Origin: Bacteroidales bacterium KA00344
Lineage (GTDB): Bacteria; Bacteroidota; Bacteroidia; Bacteroidales; Bacteroidaceae
Length of the DNA stretch: 64,000 nt
NCBI GenBank assembly: GCA_001552765.1
Contig: KQ959373.1
Coordinates: 60,786-124,785 of the forward strand
Direction of reading: 5' to 3'
The translations under genes were made by a program, and so were the position numbers. This document shows, one piece after another, positions 35,602 to 44,690 of the stretch. Position 1 is the stretch's first letter; each line of letters begins with the position of its first letter. Under the pieces are notes generated by a model. It searched no databases. It saw nothing but the letters and a program-made list of their open reading frames with translations, and had not been told where the DNA came from.

Positions 35602-38202
35602 ATGAAATTCAGAAGCTTCATCCTTCTATCAGCTATTGTGTTGATGTCTTGTCCGATGATGGGCAAGGACATCTATCAAATCGATTTGGCAGGAATTTGG
35701 CAGTTCAAGGCCATAGGCATGGAGCTGAACGACCATCTGAAAGGGCCGGTGAGGCTGCCCGGCTCCTTAGACGAGAACGGGAAAGGAGTTCCGAACGAAG
35801 ACCGCCGGGAGACCACACATCTGGGAAAACTGTATACCTACGCGGGGCAGGCACACTACAGCAGAGACATCTGTATACCCAAACAGTGGAAGCGAAAAAA
35901 CATATTTCTTCACCTTGAACGCACCAAACCGGCGAAAGTGTGGGTGGACGGCCAATACATGGGCTACCGCAACAACATCTCCACACCGCAGGTTTACAAT
36001 TTGGGGAGGCTCAAGCCGGGCACCCACCAGCTCACCATTATCGTAGACAACAGTTCGGGCGTTCCCACGCAGCTATACGCTTCGTCCCATGCCTACACCG
36101 AAGACACCCAGACAAACTGGAACGGAATCATCGGGAAAATGTTCCTTAGCTTGTCGCCACAGACCTACGACAAGAAAGCAGTGAGCGTTAAACCCTGCTT
36201 CAAAGACTTTCACGCCGACCGGCATCACTTCTACGCCAACGGGCATCGCGTATTTCTGAGGGGAAAGAACGATGCCTGCGTCTGGCCGACGACGGCCTAC
36301 TGCCCAATGGATTTGGACTCGTGGCTGTGGTATTTTGGCACCTGCCGGGCATACGGCATCAACCATGTGCGCTTTCATTCATGGTGTCCGCCGGAGGCAG
36401 CTTTCCTTGCAGCCGACTCTCTGGGGCTTTATCTCCAACCGGAATTGCCATTCTGGGGGAGCTTTGACGATAAGGACACCACACTGGTAAAGTTTCTGCA
36501 TCAGGAAGGAACCAATATTCTGCAAACCTATGGCCATCATCCCAGCTTCGTGATGATGGCGTTGGGCAACGAACTTTGGGGCTCCATTCCCCTCATGAAA
36601 CAGTTTACGGATGATTTCCGGAAGATTGCGCCCCACATTCTTTACACCTTCGGGTCGAACTATTTTCTCGGTTATGAAGGCATCAAAGAGGGGATGGACT
36701 ACTTCACTACGTGCAGAATCGGCGGCGAACGATGGGGAGAATACAACACCCATACACGAGGCTCGTTCTCCTATGCAGACGCATACGACGGCGGTATGCT
36801 CAACCATTTCTATCCCAACACACTGCCCAACTTCGACGACGCCTGCAACGACGCGACAATTCCAATCATCAGTCATGAGACCGGTCAGTTTCAATCCTAC
36901 CCCGACTATGACGAAATGGAGAAATATAAAGGCGTGTTGAGGCCTTTCAATTTCTCTGTTTTCAAAGACAGGCTAAAGGCTGCGGGAATGTTCGATCAGG
37001 CTGAAGACTTCCATCGAAGCAGCTATAACTGGAGCAAATTGCTGTACAAAGCCGACATCGAAATGGACCTCCGCACGCGCAATATGGCCGGATTCCAACT
37101 GCTTGACCTGCAAGATTATCCCGGTCAGGGAAGTGCTTTTGTGGGATTATTGGATGCTTTCATGGAGCCAAAAGCCGACAAAGACATCAAGATGTTTTGG
37201 AGACGGTTCTGCAATGACGTAGTTCCGATGTTTGTTTCAGACCGTCTGACATTCGCTTCCGACGATTCATTGGCCCTGAATTTCCAAATAGCCAACTACA
37301 GCGGAGGAAGCCTCGACAGGCAGAAACTGCAATGGCAACTGACCCTGCCGGGGCATGAGGCCCAAGCAGAAGTCCGTCTTGTTCAGGGAGAAATACCTAT
37401 ACCATCGGGAGAAGGCTTGATAACGCTGTGTGGAAAAAGGCATTCTATCCCCATTTCCACAGTAATTTCCCAGCTGGGAAAAATAAGCAACAACACTGCT
37501 TGGAAACTCAATCTTCGGGTCTCCGTAGGTGAACAATACACCAACAGTTATGACCTTTGGATATATAACGATGTGGATTTGAAGGCCGACGACATTCTGA
37601 TTGTGCGCGCGCTCTCTGAGGAGGTCAAGCGGAAATTATCGGATGGCGCCAAAGTTTTATGGATGCCCGACTCCGCACAGATGCACGGTAATACGGTAGG
37701 AGGGCTGTTTCAGACCGACTATTGGAACTACAGAATGTTTAAAACGATTTGCGACGGCAAGAAAGTAGCATCTTCTCCCGGTACGCTCGGTCTGCTGACC
37801 AATCCCCAACACGCTCTATTCTCCGGTTTTCCAACAGACGAACACACCAACTGGCAATGGTTTCCAATCATCAAAGCCAGCCACCCCGTGATATTAGACC
37901 GGCTCCCACAAGCCTACCGCCCAATCATACAGGTGATTGACAATGTTGAGCGCAATCACAAATTAGGACTGGCTTGTGAGTTTAAAGTTGGGTTGGGAAA
38001 ATTGCTTTTGGTAATGAGCGACCTCGACAAAGCTGCCAAACATCCTGAGGGCAGAGCGTTCTTCCACAGTGTGCTAACCTATATGAACGGTCCGCTGTTT
38101 AATCCAAGCTACGAGATTGACATCGAAGATTTGACAGATGCCTTAACCAAACCGCAATCGGAAACACAAATGCGAGATCTCCACAACATTTCAAATTATT
38201 GA
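35602..38202 (+). CDS. Glycoside hydrolase family 2 enzyme without the usual second domain
   Basis: An 866-residue exported GH2 protein. The N-terminus (MKFRSFILLSAIVLMSC) ends in a lipobox-like LMSC, so it may be a lipoprotein. A jelly-roll sugar-binding domain (residues 28-185) is followed almost directly by the TIM barrel (FHADRHHFYANGHRVFLRGK near residue 210). The acid/base Glu is in ALGNELWGS near residue 323, and the nucleophile Glu is in ISHETGQFQ near residue 426. About 100 residues of the Ig-like second domain, normally between these parts, are absent. The C-terminal 300 residues contain further beta domains. Beta-mannosidase or beta-galactosidase activity fits the cluster, but specificity cannot be read from the sequence. 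Confidence 0.85.
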   Translation: MKFRSFILLSAIVLMSCPMMGKDIYQIDLAGIWQFKAIGMELNDHLKGPVRLPGSLDENGKGVPNEDRRETTHLGKLYTYAGQAHYSRDICIPKQWKRKNIFLHLERTKPAKVWVDGQYMGYRNNISTPQVYNLGRLKPGTHQLTIIVDNSSGVPTQLYASSHAYTEDTQTNWNGIIGKMFLSLSPQTYDKKAVSVKPCFKDFHADRHHFYANGHRVFLRGKNDACVWPTTAYCPMDLDSWLWYFGTCRAYGINHVRFHSWCPPEAAFLAADSLGLYLQPELPFWGSFDDKDTTLVKFLHQEGTNILQTYGHHPSFVMMALGNELWGSIPLMKQFTDDFRKIAPHILYTFGSNYFLGYEGIKEGMDYFTTCRIGGERWGEYNTHTRGSFSYADAYDGGMLNHFYPNTLPNFDDACNDATIPIISHETGQFQSYPDYDEMEKYKGVLRPFNFSVFKDRLKAAGMFDQAEDFHRSSYNWSKLLYKADIEMDLRTRNMAGFQLLDLQDYPGQGSAFVGLLDAFMEPKADKDIKMFWRRFCNDVVPMFVSDRLTFASDDSLALNFQIANYSGGSLDRQKLQWQLTLPGHEAQAEVRLVQGEIPIPSGEGLITLCGKRHSIPISTVISQLGKISNNTAWKLNLRVSVGEQYTNSYDLWIYNDVDLKADDILIVRALSEEVKRKLSDGAKVLWMPDSAQMHGNTVGGLFQTDYWNYRMFKTICDGKKVASSPGTLGLLTNPQHALFSGFPTDEHTNWQWFPIIKASHPVILDRLPQAYRPIIQVIDNVERNHKLGLACEFKVGLGKLLLVMSDLDKAAKHPEGRAFFHSVLTYMNGPLFNPSYEIDIEDLTDALTKPQSETQMRDLHNISNY

Positions 38203-38306
38203 CATCTCGTATTGTTCTTCATGCAACGTGAGCACTGCGACATCACCTTCTTTTGTCGCAGGCAGTGCCCTTTTTTGAGAAACTTTCTGAAAATTTAAAA
38301 CTAAAG

Positions 38307-38330
38307 GGGTGTTTGTAAACAAAAACACCC
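38307..38330. terminator. Hairpin between GH2 and RNase H fusion genes
   Basis: GGGTGTTT (38307-38314) pairs with AAACACCC (38323-38330). The left arm lies in AAGGGGTGTTTGTAAAC, which is the D module of the composite repeats, here alone. It separates convergent genes. Confidence 0.55.
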
Positions 38331-38399
38331 ATACTCTTTACTTCTGATCTTAATCCTTAAATGACAGAAAAGCATAAGCAAACACGGTGTTTTGCTCTA

Positions 38400-39308
38400 T
38401 CATTTATTACCGAAATCGGCGGGGATTTCGCCCCATTGCTTGGTTTCCCATTTGATAATCGGAATCTGTACGGGGTGTGCCCGGAGCCATTGTTCAGCCC
38501 TCGCAATTACCTGATAGAGCTGCTCAGTCTGGGTATTGCGCTCAAGTTTGGTCTTGCAATGCTTTTTCTTGACCCACAAAATGGCGTTGTAGGAATCGGA
38601 ATAAATAACTTTATCTTTGATGCCCTGTTTGTTCATCAGTGCCAAAGCGTGCACAATGGCCAGAAATTCCCCGATGTTGTTCGTGCCGTGTACGGGGCCA
38701 AAGTGGAATATTTGTGCTCCTGTGGTGAGATCAATGCACTGATATTCCATAGGTCCGGGATTGCCCGAACAAGCCGCATCTACCGCCCAAGCATTGGAAT
38801 TCACACCCTCTTTCTGAATGGGAAATTGGGATGACTTCTTGCTTGTGCCCTGCTTGTGCTCTCCCGCCGCAGAAGGGGACGGAGCAGACTGCTGAGATGG
38901 TTTCGGGAATGAGATTTTCATGTGTTGAATAACGTCTTTGAGCTGATAGCCTACACGTTTGATGTTGCCGAAAACTTCCTGTTCTGTGAAGCGGACAACG
39001 GTATAACCCATACGGTTTAGATCTTCCGTGCGCACCGCTTCAGCCACAGGATGGTCTCCCTTGAAATGGAACTTGCCGTCTATTTCGACCACCAATTTAT
39101 AACGGGGATTCACAAAATCAACGATGTAGTCGCCAATAATCTGCTGTCTCTTGAACTGTTCGCCTACGCCCTTACCCCTTAGCAGATTCCATAAAAGCCT
39201 CTCCGCGTCTGTCATGAAGAGTTTATTCTCCTCAGCGTATTGCTTCAGCAATTCCTGCGAAACATCATTTTCGGTCTCCGGAATGGGAGGCTTGTTCTTA
39301 TCATTCAT
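38400..39308 (-). CDS. DUF559 endonuclease-like domain fused to ribonuclease H
   Basis: A 302-residue protein with two nuclease folds. Residues 25-130 match DUF559 (Vsr/restriction-like): AERLLWNLLRGKGVGEQFKR, then YIVDFVNPRYKLVVEIDGKF with the acidic pair and the closing EDLNRMGYTVVRFTEQEV. A linker rich in Ser, Pro and Lys follows. Residues 172-302 form an RNase HI fold with acidic residues in AVDAACSGNPGP, NIGEFLAIVHAL and IYSDSYNAI, and a last Asp in IPADFG. RNase HI degrades RNA in RNA-DNA hybrids. The fusion is not the usual Bacteroidota arrangement (viroplasmin-type N-domain) and may process a branched or hybrid substrate. It is followed by argS upstream on the same strand. Confidence 0.8.
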   Translation of the reverse strand: MNDKNKPPIPETENDVSQELLKQYAEENKLFMTDAERLLWNLLRGKGVGEQFKRQQIIGDYIVDFVNPRYKLVVEIDGKFHFKGDHPVAEAVRTEDLNRMGYTVVRFTEQEVFGNIKRVGYQLKDVIQHMKISFPKPSQQSAPSPSAAGEHKQGTSKKSSQFPIQKEGVNSNAWAVDAACSGNPGPMEYQCIDLTTGAQIFHFGPVHGTNNIGEFLAIVHALALMNKQGIKDKVIYSDSYNAILWVKKKHCKTKLERNTQTEQLYQVIARAEQWLRAHPVQIPIIKWETKQWGEIPADFGNK

Positions 39309-39337
39309 TGCATTTGACCTTGAGGCAAGGGCATTGC

Positions 39338-39361
39338 CCTCCTACCAAAAAGGGTAGGAGG
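39338..39361. other. Intercistronic hairpin between argS and RNase H fusion genes
   Basis: CCTCCTACC and GGTAGGAGG form a 9-bp stem with a six-base A-rich loop, right after the argS stop codon on the minus strand. No T run follows, so it may be a processing or stabilising element instead of a terminator. A smaller GGGCATTGCCC hairpin is beside it (39329-39339). Confidence 0.5.
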
Positions 39362-39367
39362 AGGCTT

Positions 39368-41185
39368 CTACATTCTTTCGGGCACCTCTATTCCGAGCAG
39401 TGCCATACTATTTTTGATGGTTTTAGCTACATTCAGCGCTATCACCAGACGCGTGGTTTTCTCTACCTGAGTGTCGGCGTTGAGAATGCTGTAGTCGTGG
39501 TAGAACTGGTTGAAGTCCTTGGTAAGCTCATAGCAATAGTTGGCGATTCCGGCAGGATTATAGTTCTCTCCGGCATCCTTGACAGCCACCTTAAACTCGT
39601 CCATCTTCTGGATAAGCCCTATTTCCTTATCGTTTAGGGGAGCATCGGAAGCTAAAGAAGCGGGAATCTTGATGCCTTCAGCTTCGGCCTTGCGGAGAAT
39701 GGAGCGTATGCGGGCATGGGTGTATTGGATGAATGGTCCGGTGTTGCCGTTAAAATCGATAGACTCTTCCGGGTTGAAGAGCATATTCTTACGGGCATCT
39801 ACCTTGAGGATGAAGTATTTCAGAGCGCCCATTCCCACAATGCGGGCAACGTCCTGCTTCTCCTGTTCGGTCATGTCGTCAAACTTGCCAAGCTCGTCGC
39901 TGGTCTTGCGCGCATCCTCGATCATCGTGGCAATGAGGTCGTCGGCATCGACTACAGTGCCCTCCCTACTCTTCATCTTACCATTGGGAAGCTCCACCAT
40001 GCCGTAGGAAAAGTGCACAAGATCTTTGCCCCACTTAAAGCCGAGACGGTCTAAAAGGATGGACAGCACCTGAAAATGATAGTTCTGCTCGTTTCCAACA
40101 ACGTAAATCATCTTGTCGATGGGGAAGTCTTTGAAGCGCAGATCGGCCGTACCGATGTCCTGTGTCATGTAGACGCTGGTGCCATCGGAGCGAAGCAACA
40201 GTTTCTGGTCGAGACCTTCATTTGTAAGATCAGCCCATACACTGTTATCTTCTTTCCTGAAGAACAGCCCTTTTTCAAGGCCTTCTTCTACCTTTTTCTT
40301 TCCCTCGAGGTATGTTTTTGATTCGTAATATATCTTGTCGAAGCTCACGCCGAGTGCTTTATAGGTCTCGTCGAAGCCCGCATAAACCCATTCGTTCATG
40401 GTTTTCCACAGGTTGCGCACCTCACTGTCGCCCTGTTCCCACTTCACGAGCATCTCTCTGGCTTCTTGGATAAGCGGTGCTTCGGCCTTCGCCTTTTCTT
40501 CAGCCTTCTCCTCGTCGAGTCCTTCTGCAATGAATTTGTTCTTCAATTCGGCCACCTCGGCACGATAATGCTTGTCGAAAGCCACGTAATAGTCGCCGAT
40601 AAGATGATCGCCCTTCTTACCGGTTGAAGCCGGAGTTTCGCCATTTCCCCACTTCTGCCAAGCCAACATCGACTTGCAGATATGGATGCCACGATCGTTC
40701 ACAATATTGGTTTTCACCACTTTGTGACCATTGGCCTCCATGATTTGCGCCAAGCTCCAGCCCAAAAGGTTATTGCGCACGTGGCCCAAATGAAGCGGTT
40801 TGTTGGTGTTTGGCGACGAATATTCTATCATCACGAGCTTGCTGTCGGGCGTAACGGGAGTTTCGCCATACTTCTCGTCAGCGTTGATGTCATTGAGAAG
40901 GTCTATCCATGCTTCCGGAGCGATGACCAGATTGAGAAATCCTTTCACAACGTTGAAAGCGGAAACGGCCTTGCAGTCGCGCACAAGTATTTCGCCGATA
41001 GCTTGTGCTGTTTCTTCGGGTCGCTTGCGGGAGATCTTCAAAAAGGGGAAAACCACAAGTGTAAGATTGCCTTCAAAGGTTGCCTTGGTTTTCTGCAGTT
41101 GCACCATGCCGGCCGGCACGTCCTGTCCATAGAGTTCCTTTACAGCCGCAAGGACTGTGGAACAGATTTCCTTTTCAATGTTCAT
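39368..41185 (-). CDS. argS: Arginyl-tRNA synthetase
   Basis: A 605-residue class I synthetase. The HIGH-type motif is SSPNTNKPLHLGHVRNNLLG near residues 124-143. The KMSKS loop is replaced by the KMKSREGTVV sequence usual for ArgRS, near residue 400. The N-terminal Add1-like domain and the C-terminal DALR anticodon-binding domain (from about residue 470, NGNTGPFIQYTHARIRSIL onward) are both complete. It is transcribed from a TAACTTTG box about 50 bases upstream. Confidence 0.97.
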   Translation of the reverse strand: MNIEKEICSTVLAAVKELYGQDVPAGMVQLQKTKATFEGNLTLVVFPFLKISRKRPEETAQAIGEILVRDCKAVSAFNVVKGFLNLVIAPEAWIDLLNDINADEKYGETPVTPDSKLVMIEYSSPNTNKPLHLGHVRNNLLGWSLAQIMEANGHKVVKTNIVNDRGIHICKSMLAWQKWGNGETPASTGKKGDHLIGDYYVAFDKHYRAEVAELKNKFIAEGLDEEKAEEKAKAEAPLIQEAREMLVKWEQGDSEVRNLWKTMNEWVYAGFDETYKALGVSFDKIYYESKTYLEGKKKVEEGLEKGLFFRKEDNSVWADLTNEGLDQKLLLRSDGTSVYMTQDIGTADLRFKDFPIDKMIYVVGNEQNYHFQVLSILLDRLGFKWGKDLVHFSYGMVELPNGKMKSREGTVVDADDLIATMIEDARKTSDELGKFDDMTEQEKQDVARIVGMGALKYFILKVDARKNMLFNPEESIDFNGNTGPFIQYTHARIRSILRKAEAEGIKIPASLASDAPLNDKEIGLIQKMDEFKVAVKDAGENYNPAGIANYCYELTKDFNQFYHDYSILNADTQVEKTTRLVIALNVAKTIKNSMALLGIEVPERM

Positions 41186-41228
41186 GAATATACGGGTATA
41201 AAGAATTGTTATACTTGAATGACTGTTG

Positions 41229-41236
41229 CAAAGTTA
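41229..41236 (-). promoter_or_regulatory. argS: argS promoter, -7 box
   Basis: On the minus strand it reads TAACTTTG, about 45 bases from the argS start. Confidence 0.6.
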
Positions 41237-41287
41237 CTAAAAAGATTAGAGATAGGGCTTTGAGGCCTTATATTTTTAAGCTAAAAC

Positions 41288-41319
41288 TTTGTTATGCCCA
41301 CATTATTTAATTATTTTTG
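41288..41319 (+). promoter_or_regulatory. Promoter of the YitT/hydrolase operon
   Basis: TTTG at 41288-41291 and TATTTTTG at 41312-41319, spaced by 20 bases. The leader would be about 65 bases. Confidence 0.75.
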
Positions 41320-41386
41320 CATAACTTTACAACCATGAATGGATTGTGAGAGAAGCTTAACACATACCAAACTTTATTTTACAATT

Positions 41387-42334
41387 ATGGACAAACAGCG
41401 ACAAAACCATAAAGTTTTCTACCGGACGATACGCGATTACTTCACGCTTACCATCTCCATGCTGATTGGCGCGGTGGGGCTGAACTTGTTTCTGCTGCCC
41501 AATGAAATAACAATGGGCGGCATCGTGGGTATTGCCTCCATCATCTATTGGGGCATCGGCATACCTGTCGAACAGAGCTATTTTGTTTTGAATGCACTAC
41601 TACTCATCGTCGCCCTCAAGGTGTTGGGGTGGAGATTCTGTGCTAAAACCATTTATGCCGTTATCGTATTCACGATTGCCACCGCCTTGATGCAGAACTA
41701 TATGGACCCTAATCTCCATCTTTTGGCCGACCAAAAGTTCATGGCCTGTATCGTGGGCGGCGTGTTCATGGGTGTTAATGTGGGACTCGGATTGTCGGCA
41801 GGAGGCAGCACCGGAGGCTCCGATGTGGTTGCGTCCATCGTCCATAAATACCGCGATGTGCCGCTCGGACGTATCATCTTCTTCTGCGACGTGGCCATTA
41901 TCACCTCCAGTTATGTCGTATTGCGCGACTGGGAGAAGGTGCTTTACGGCTATGTGCTGCTGTTTGTCCTATCGTTTTGCGTAGATTATATTGTCAACAG
42001 TCTGCGTCAAAGCGTACAATTCTTCATCATATCCGACAAGTATCGGGAAATAGGTGAGGCCATCACTAAGATTGCCAACAGAGGTTGCTCCACCTTAAAC
42101 GGCAACGGATTCTACTCCCAAAAGGACATTAAGGTTGTGTTTTGCATTGCCAAGAAAAGCGAGTCAAGCTTTATTTTCGACCTCATCGACGAAATAGACC
42201 CCAATGCTTTCGTGGCTCAAAGTGCCGTGATTGGTGTGTATGGGCAGGGCTTCGACCGTGTTAAGGTGAAGAAGAAAAAGCGTGTCAGGGATCTCAACAG
42301 ACAATTAGGAAAGGAGGAAACCAATGAAAAATAA
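41387..42334 (+). CDS. YitT family membrane protein (DUF2179)
   Basis: A 315-residue inner-membrane protein with five to six helices in residues 15-200 (LTISMLIGAVGLNLFLLPN; GGVFMGVNVGLGLSAGGSTGG, a family hallmark) and a cytoplasmic C-terminal DUF2179 domain (SVQFFIISDKYREIGEAITK, GYSTLNG-type motif as GCSTLNGNGFYSQKD). The transported substrate or role is not established for the family. The start at 41387 is used; an in-frame ATG at 41339 sits too near the promoter. It overlaps the next gene by 11 bases. Confidence 0.88.
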   Translation: MDKQRQNHKVFYRTIRDYFTLTISMLIGAVGLNLFLLPNEITMGGIVGIASIIYWGIGIPVEQSYFVLNALLLIVALKVLGWRFCAKTIYAVIVFTIATALMQNYMDPNLHLLADQKFMACIVGGVFMGVNVGLGLSAGGSTGGSDVVASIVHKYRDVPLGRIIFFCDVAIITSSYVVLRDWEKVLYGYVLLFVLSFCVDYIVNSLRQSVQFFIISDKYREIGEAITKIANRGCSTLNGNGFYSQKDIKVVFCIAKKSESSFIFDLIDEIDPNAFVAQSAVIGVYGQGFDRVKVKKKKRVRDLNRQLGKEETNEK

Positions 42335-43268
42335 GTTGCTCGCCTGTTTCGTGCTGGTGATTTTAGTGGTCTTGGGCGGCAGCATATACATGCTCTCGTA
42401 TTCGCTTTTGCCCGATAACAACGACACACACTCTTACAATCGCAAGTATGAACAGCTCTTTGCCGACTGTCCGGAGATAAAACCGTGGCACGATTCGCTG
42501 CAAAACGTAGCAGCTCTGCGCGACACTTTTATAACGATGGCGAGTGGAGAGCGGCATCATGCCCTATACATTCCGGCACGGGAACGGACCAACCGGACGG
42601 CCGTAGTGATTCATGGCTACACGGCCAATGCTGTGGACGTCATGTATTTGGGCTACATGTATCATCACGATTTGAACTTCAACGTGGTGCTGCCCGACCT
42701 TCATGCTCATGGCAAAAGCGAGGGGAAGGTCATCCAAATGGGCTGGAAGGAGCGTGACGACGTGCAGCGCTGGATAGCGTTAGCAGACTCGATGTATCGT
42801 GACAGCTCTGGAACAGCATCAATTGTCGTACACGGCGTATCGATGGGGGCTGCCACAACCATGGCCGTGTCGGGTGACAGCACTGCTGCCTCTGTGAAGT
42901 GTTTTGTAGAGGATTGCGGCTACAGCTCTGTGTGGGAAGAATTTAAGGGGCAACTCGCGGAGCAGTTCGGACTGCCTGAGTTCCCATTGATGTACAGCGC
43001 GTCACTGCTTTGCAAACTGGCGTATGGATGGTCGTTTGGTGAGACTTCGGCCCTAAAGCAGGTAAGAAAATGCCACAAGCCCATGCTCTTTATCCATGGA
43101 GACCAAGACACATTTGTGCCAACGGCAATGGTGTACGACCTCTACGATGCCAAGCCTGAACCCAAAGAATTGTATATAGCGCACGGGTCGGCGCACGCCA
43201 TGAGCTACAAGGACCATCGGAGGGAATACACCGCAAGGGTAAAAAGATTCTTGGAGAAATATATGTAA
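42324..43268 (+). CDS. Alpha/beta hydrolase with N-terminal membrane anchor
   Basis: A 314-residue protein anchored by one N-terminal helix (LLACFVLVILVVLGGSIYML). The hydrolase fold shows the oxyanion strand AVVIHGYTANAVD, the nucleophile elbow VVHGVSMGAATTM (Ser near residue 172), an Asp in IHGDQDTFVP and a His in AHGSAHAMS. The likely activity is on an ester or peptide bond at the cell surface or periplasm, substrate unknown. It overlaps the yitT-type gene and is translationally coupled to it. Confidence 0.88.
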   Translation: MKNKLLACFVLVILVVLGGSIYMLSYSLLPDNNDTHSYNRKYEQLFADCPEIKPWHDSLQNVAALRDTFITMASGERHHALYIPARERTNRTAVVIHGYTANAVDVMYLGYMYHHDLNFNVVLPDLHAHGKSEGKVIQMGWKERDDVQRWIALADSMYRDSSGTASIVVHGVSMGAATTMAVSGDSTAASVKCFVEDCGYSSVWEEFKGQLAEQFGLPEFPLMYSASLLCKLAYGWSFGETSALKQVRKCHKPMLFIHGDQDTFVPTAMVYDLYDAKPEPKELYIAHGSAHAMSYKDHRREYTARVKRFLEKYM

Positions 43269-43276
43269 AGCGTGTT

Positions 43277-44635
43277 TTATAGATGTAAGCTGCCGACTGC
43301 CCTCACCTTCAACCTCTTATAAAGCCAAACAAAGGCCGGTATCAGGAATATATCGGCCGCCAACCACGCCACAGGGTCACCCAAACACACACCCGTGAAG
43401 GCCAATGTGGGCACAAGCCAAAGGCTCACTCCGCATCGCGCCAGCATCTCCATCACCCCCGACAACACCGAAAGGTTGCTGTAACCCAGCCCCTGAATGC
43501 TGTAGCGGAAGATGGTGAGCAACCCAAGCAAAGGGAAGAAATAATTGCCAATACGCATGAAAAGCGCAGCATTGGCAATAACCAACCGCTCGTCAGGACT
43601 GACAAACAGCTTCATCATTTCGTCGGCAAAAGGATAGATTATCAGCACTGTGACCACAAAATACGCCACCATCACTTTGATGGCCGAATATATGCCCTGC
43701 CTGATGCGCACTATCTTTCCTGCGCCGATATTCTGTCCACAATAGGTTGCCATTGCCACTCCGATATTCTCGAACACACAGGTGAACAGATATTTAATGC
43801 GCATTGCCGCCGTGAACGAGGCCACATACACCGTGCCCAAAGCATTATTGGCACTCTGCAACATGATAATTCCAATGCCCGTGATGCTGAACTGCAACCC
43901 CATTGGCACGCCGTTGTTCAACAGAATACTTATCTTTTTATTGTCGTACTTCCGCTCCTCACCCTGCGGAATCAGTAGCCTCATCTCTTTCTTGATATAC
44001 AACCAGCAGAGCAGCGACGATACTCCCTGTGACAACAACGTGGCGACGCCCGCTCCCATCACACCCAATCCCATCCACATGATCAACACCGCATCAAGCA
44101 AAATGTTGATCAACGACGAGAAAATAAGGAAGTAGAACGGTTGTTTGGAATTGCCAAGCGCACGGATAAAACCCGCAAACAGGTTGTAGGCTATCGTAAA
44201 AGGGATAGCCAGAAACAGCAGAAACAGAAACGTCCAAGCGTCGTCGAAGATGTCGTTCGGGGTGTTTACAATCTTCAAAATCCTTGAACACAGCATGCAC
44301 GATAAAAAGGTAATAACCATCGCAAACACCCACGCAATGCGCATGGCATTGGCCACATAGGCCCGCATCTTCGAAAGATCCCTGCCACCGAAAGCCTGTG
44401 CCACCGGGATGGCAAAGCCGGCGCACGCACCATTGCAAAAGCCCATCACCAGAAACATGACTGAAGTCGATGCCCCTACGGCCGCAAGCCCGTCCACACC
44501 AACCCAATGCCCCACGATGGCAGCATCGATCACCTGATACATCTGCTGTAAAATGTATCCTAAAATCAATGGTAAAGCAAACCGCAGAATACCGCGCGTG
44601 GGCGCCCCTACGGTCATATCTGTTGTATTCGACAT
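43277..44635 (-). CDS. MATE family multidrug/Na+ antiporter
   Basis: A 452-residue inner-membrane exporter with 12 predicted helices in two matching halves. The start RGILRFALPLILGYILQQMYQVIDAAIVGHWVG is the MATE signature, and the second half repeats it at LNNGVPMGLQFSITGIGIIML. Members export cationic drugs with Na+ or H+. It is a single gene, convergent with the alpha/beta hydrolase gene, with only eight bases between the stops. A TATCTTTG box lies 25 bases upstream. Confidence 0.93.
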   Translation of the reverse strand: MSNTTDMTVGAPTRGILRFALPLILGYILQQMYQVIDAAIVGHWVGVDGLAAVGASTSVMFLVMGFCNGACAGFAIPVAQAFGGRDLSKMRAYVANAMRIAWVFAMVITFLSCMLCSRILKIVNTPNDIFDDAWTFLFLLFLAIPFTIAYNLFAGFIRALGNSKQPFYFLIFSSLINILLDAVLIMWMGLGVMGAGVATLLSQGVSSLLCWLYIKKEMRLLIPQGEERKYDNKKISILLNNGVPMGLQFSITGIGIIMLQSANNALGTVYVASFTAAMRIKYLFTCVFENIGVAMATYCGQNIGAGKIVRIRQGIYSAIKVMVAYFVVTVLIIYPFADEMMKLFVSPDERLVIANAALFMRIGNYFFPLLGLLTIFRYSIQGLGYSNLSVLSGVMEMLARCGVSLWLVPTLAFTGVCLGDPVAWLAADIFLIPAFVWLYKRLKVRAVGSLHL

Positions 44636-44659
44636 GATTTGTTATCTTGAAAACCGGTG

Positions 44660-44667
44660 CAAAGATA
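44660..44667 (-). promoter_or_regulatory. MATE gene promoter, -7 box
   Basis: On the minus strand it reads TATCTTTG. Transcription would begin about 20 bases before the start codon. Confidence 0.65.
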
Positions 44668-44690
44668 ACACTTTTAGGTAGAAGTGCCTT

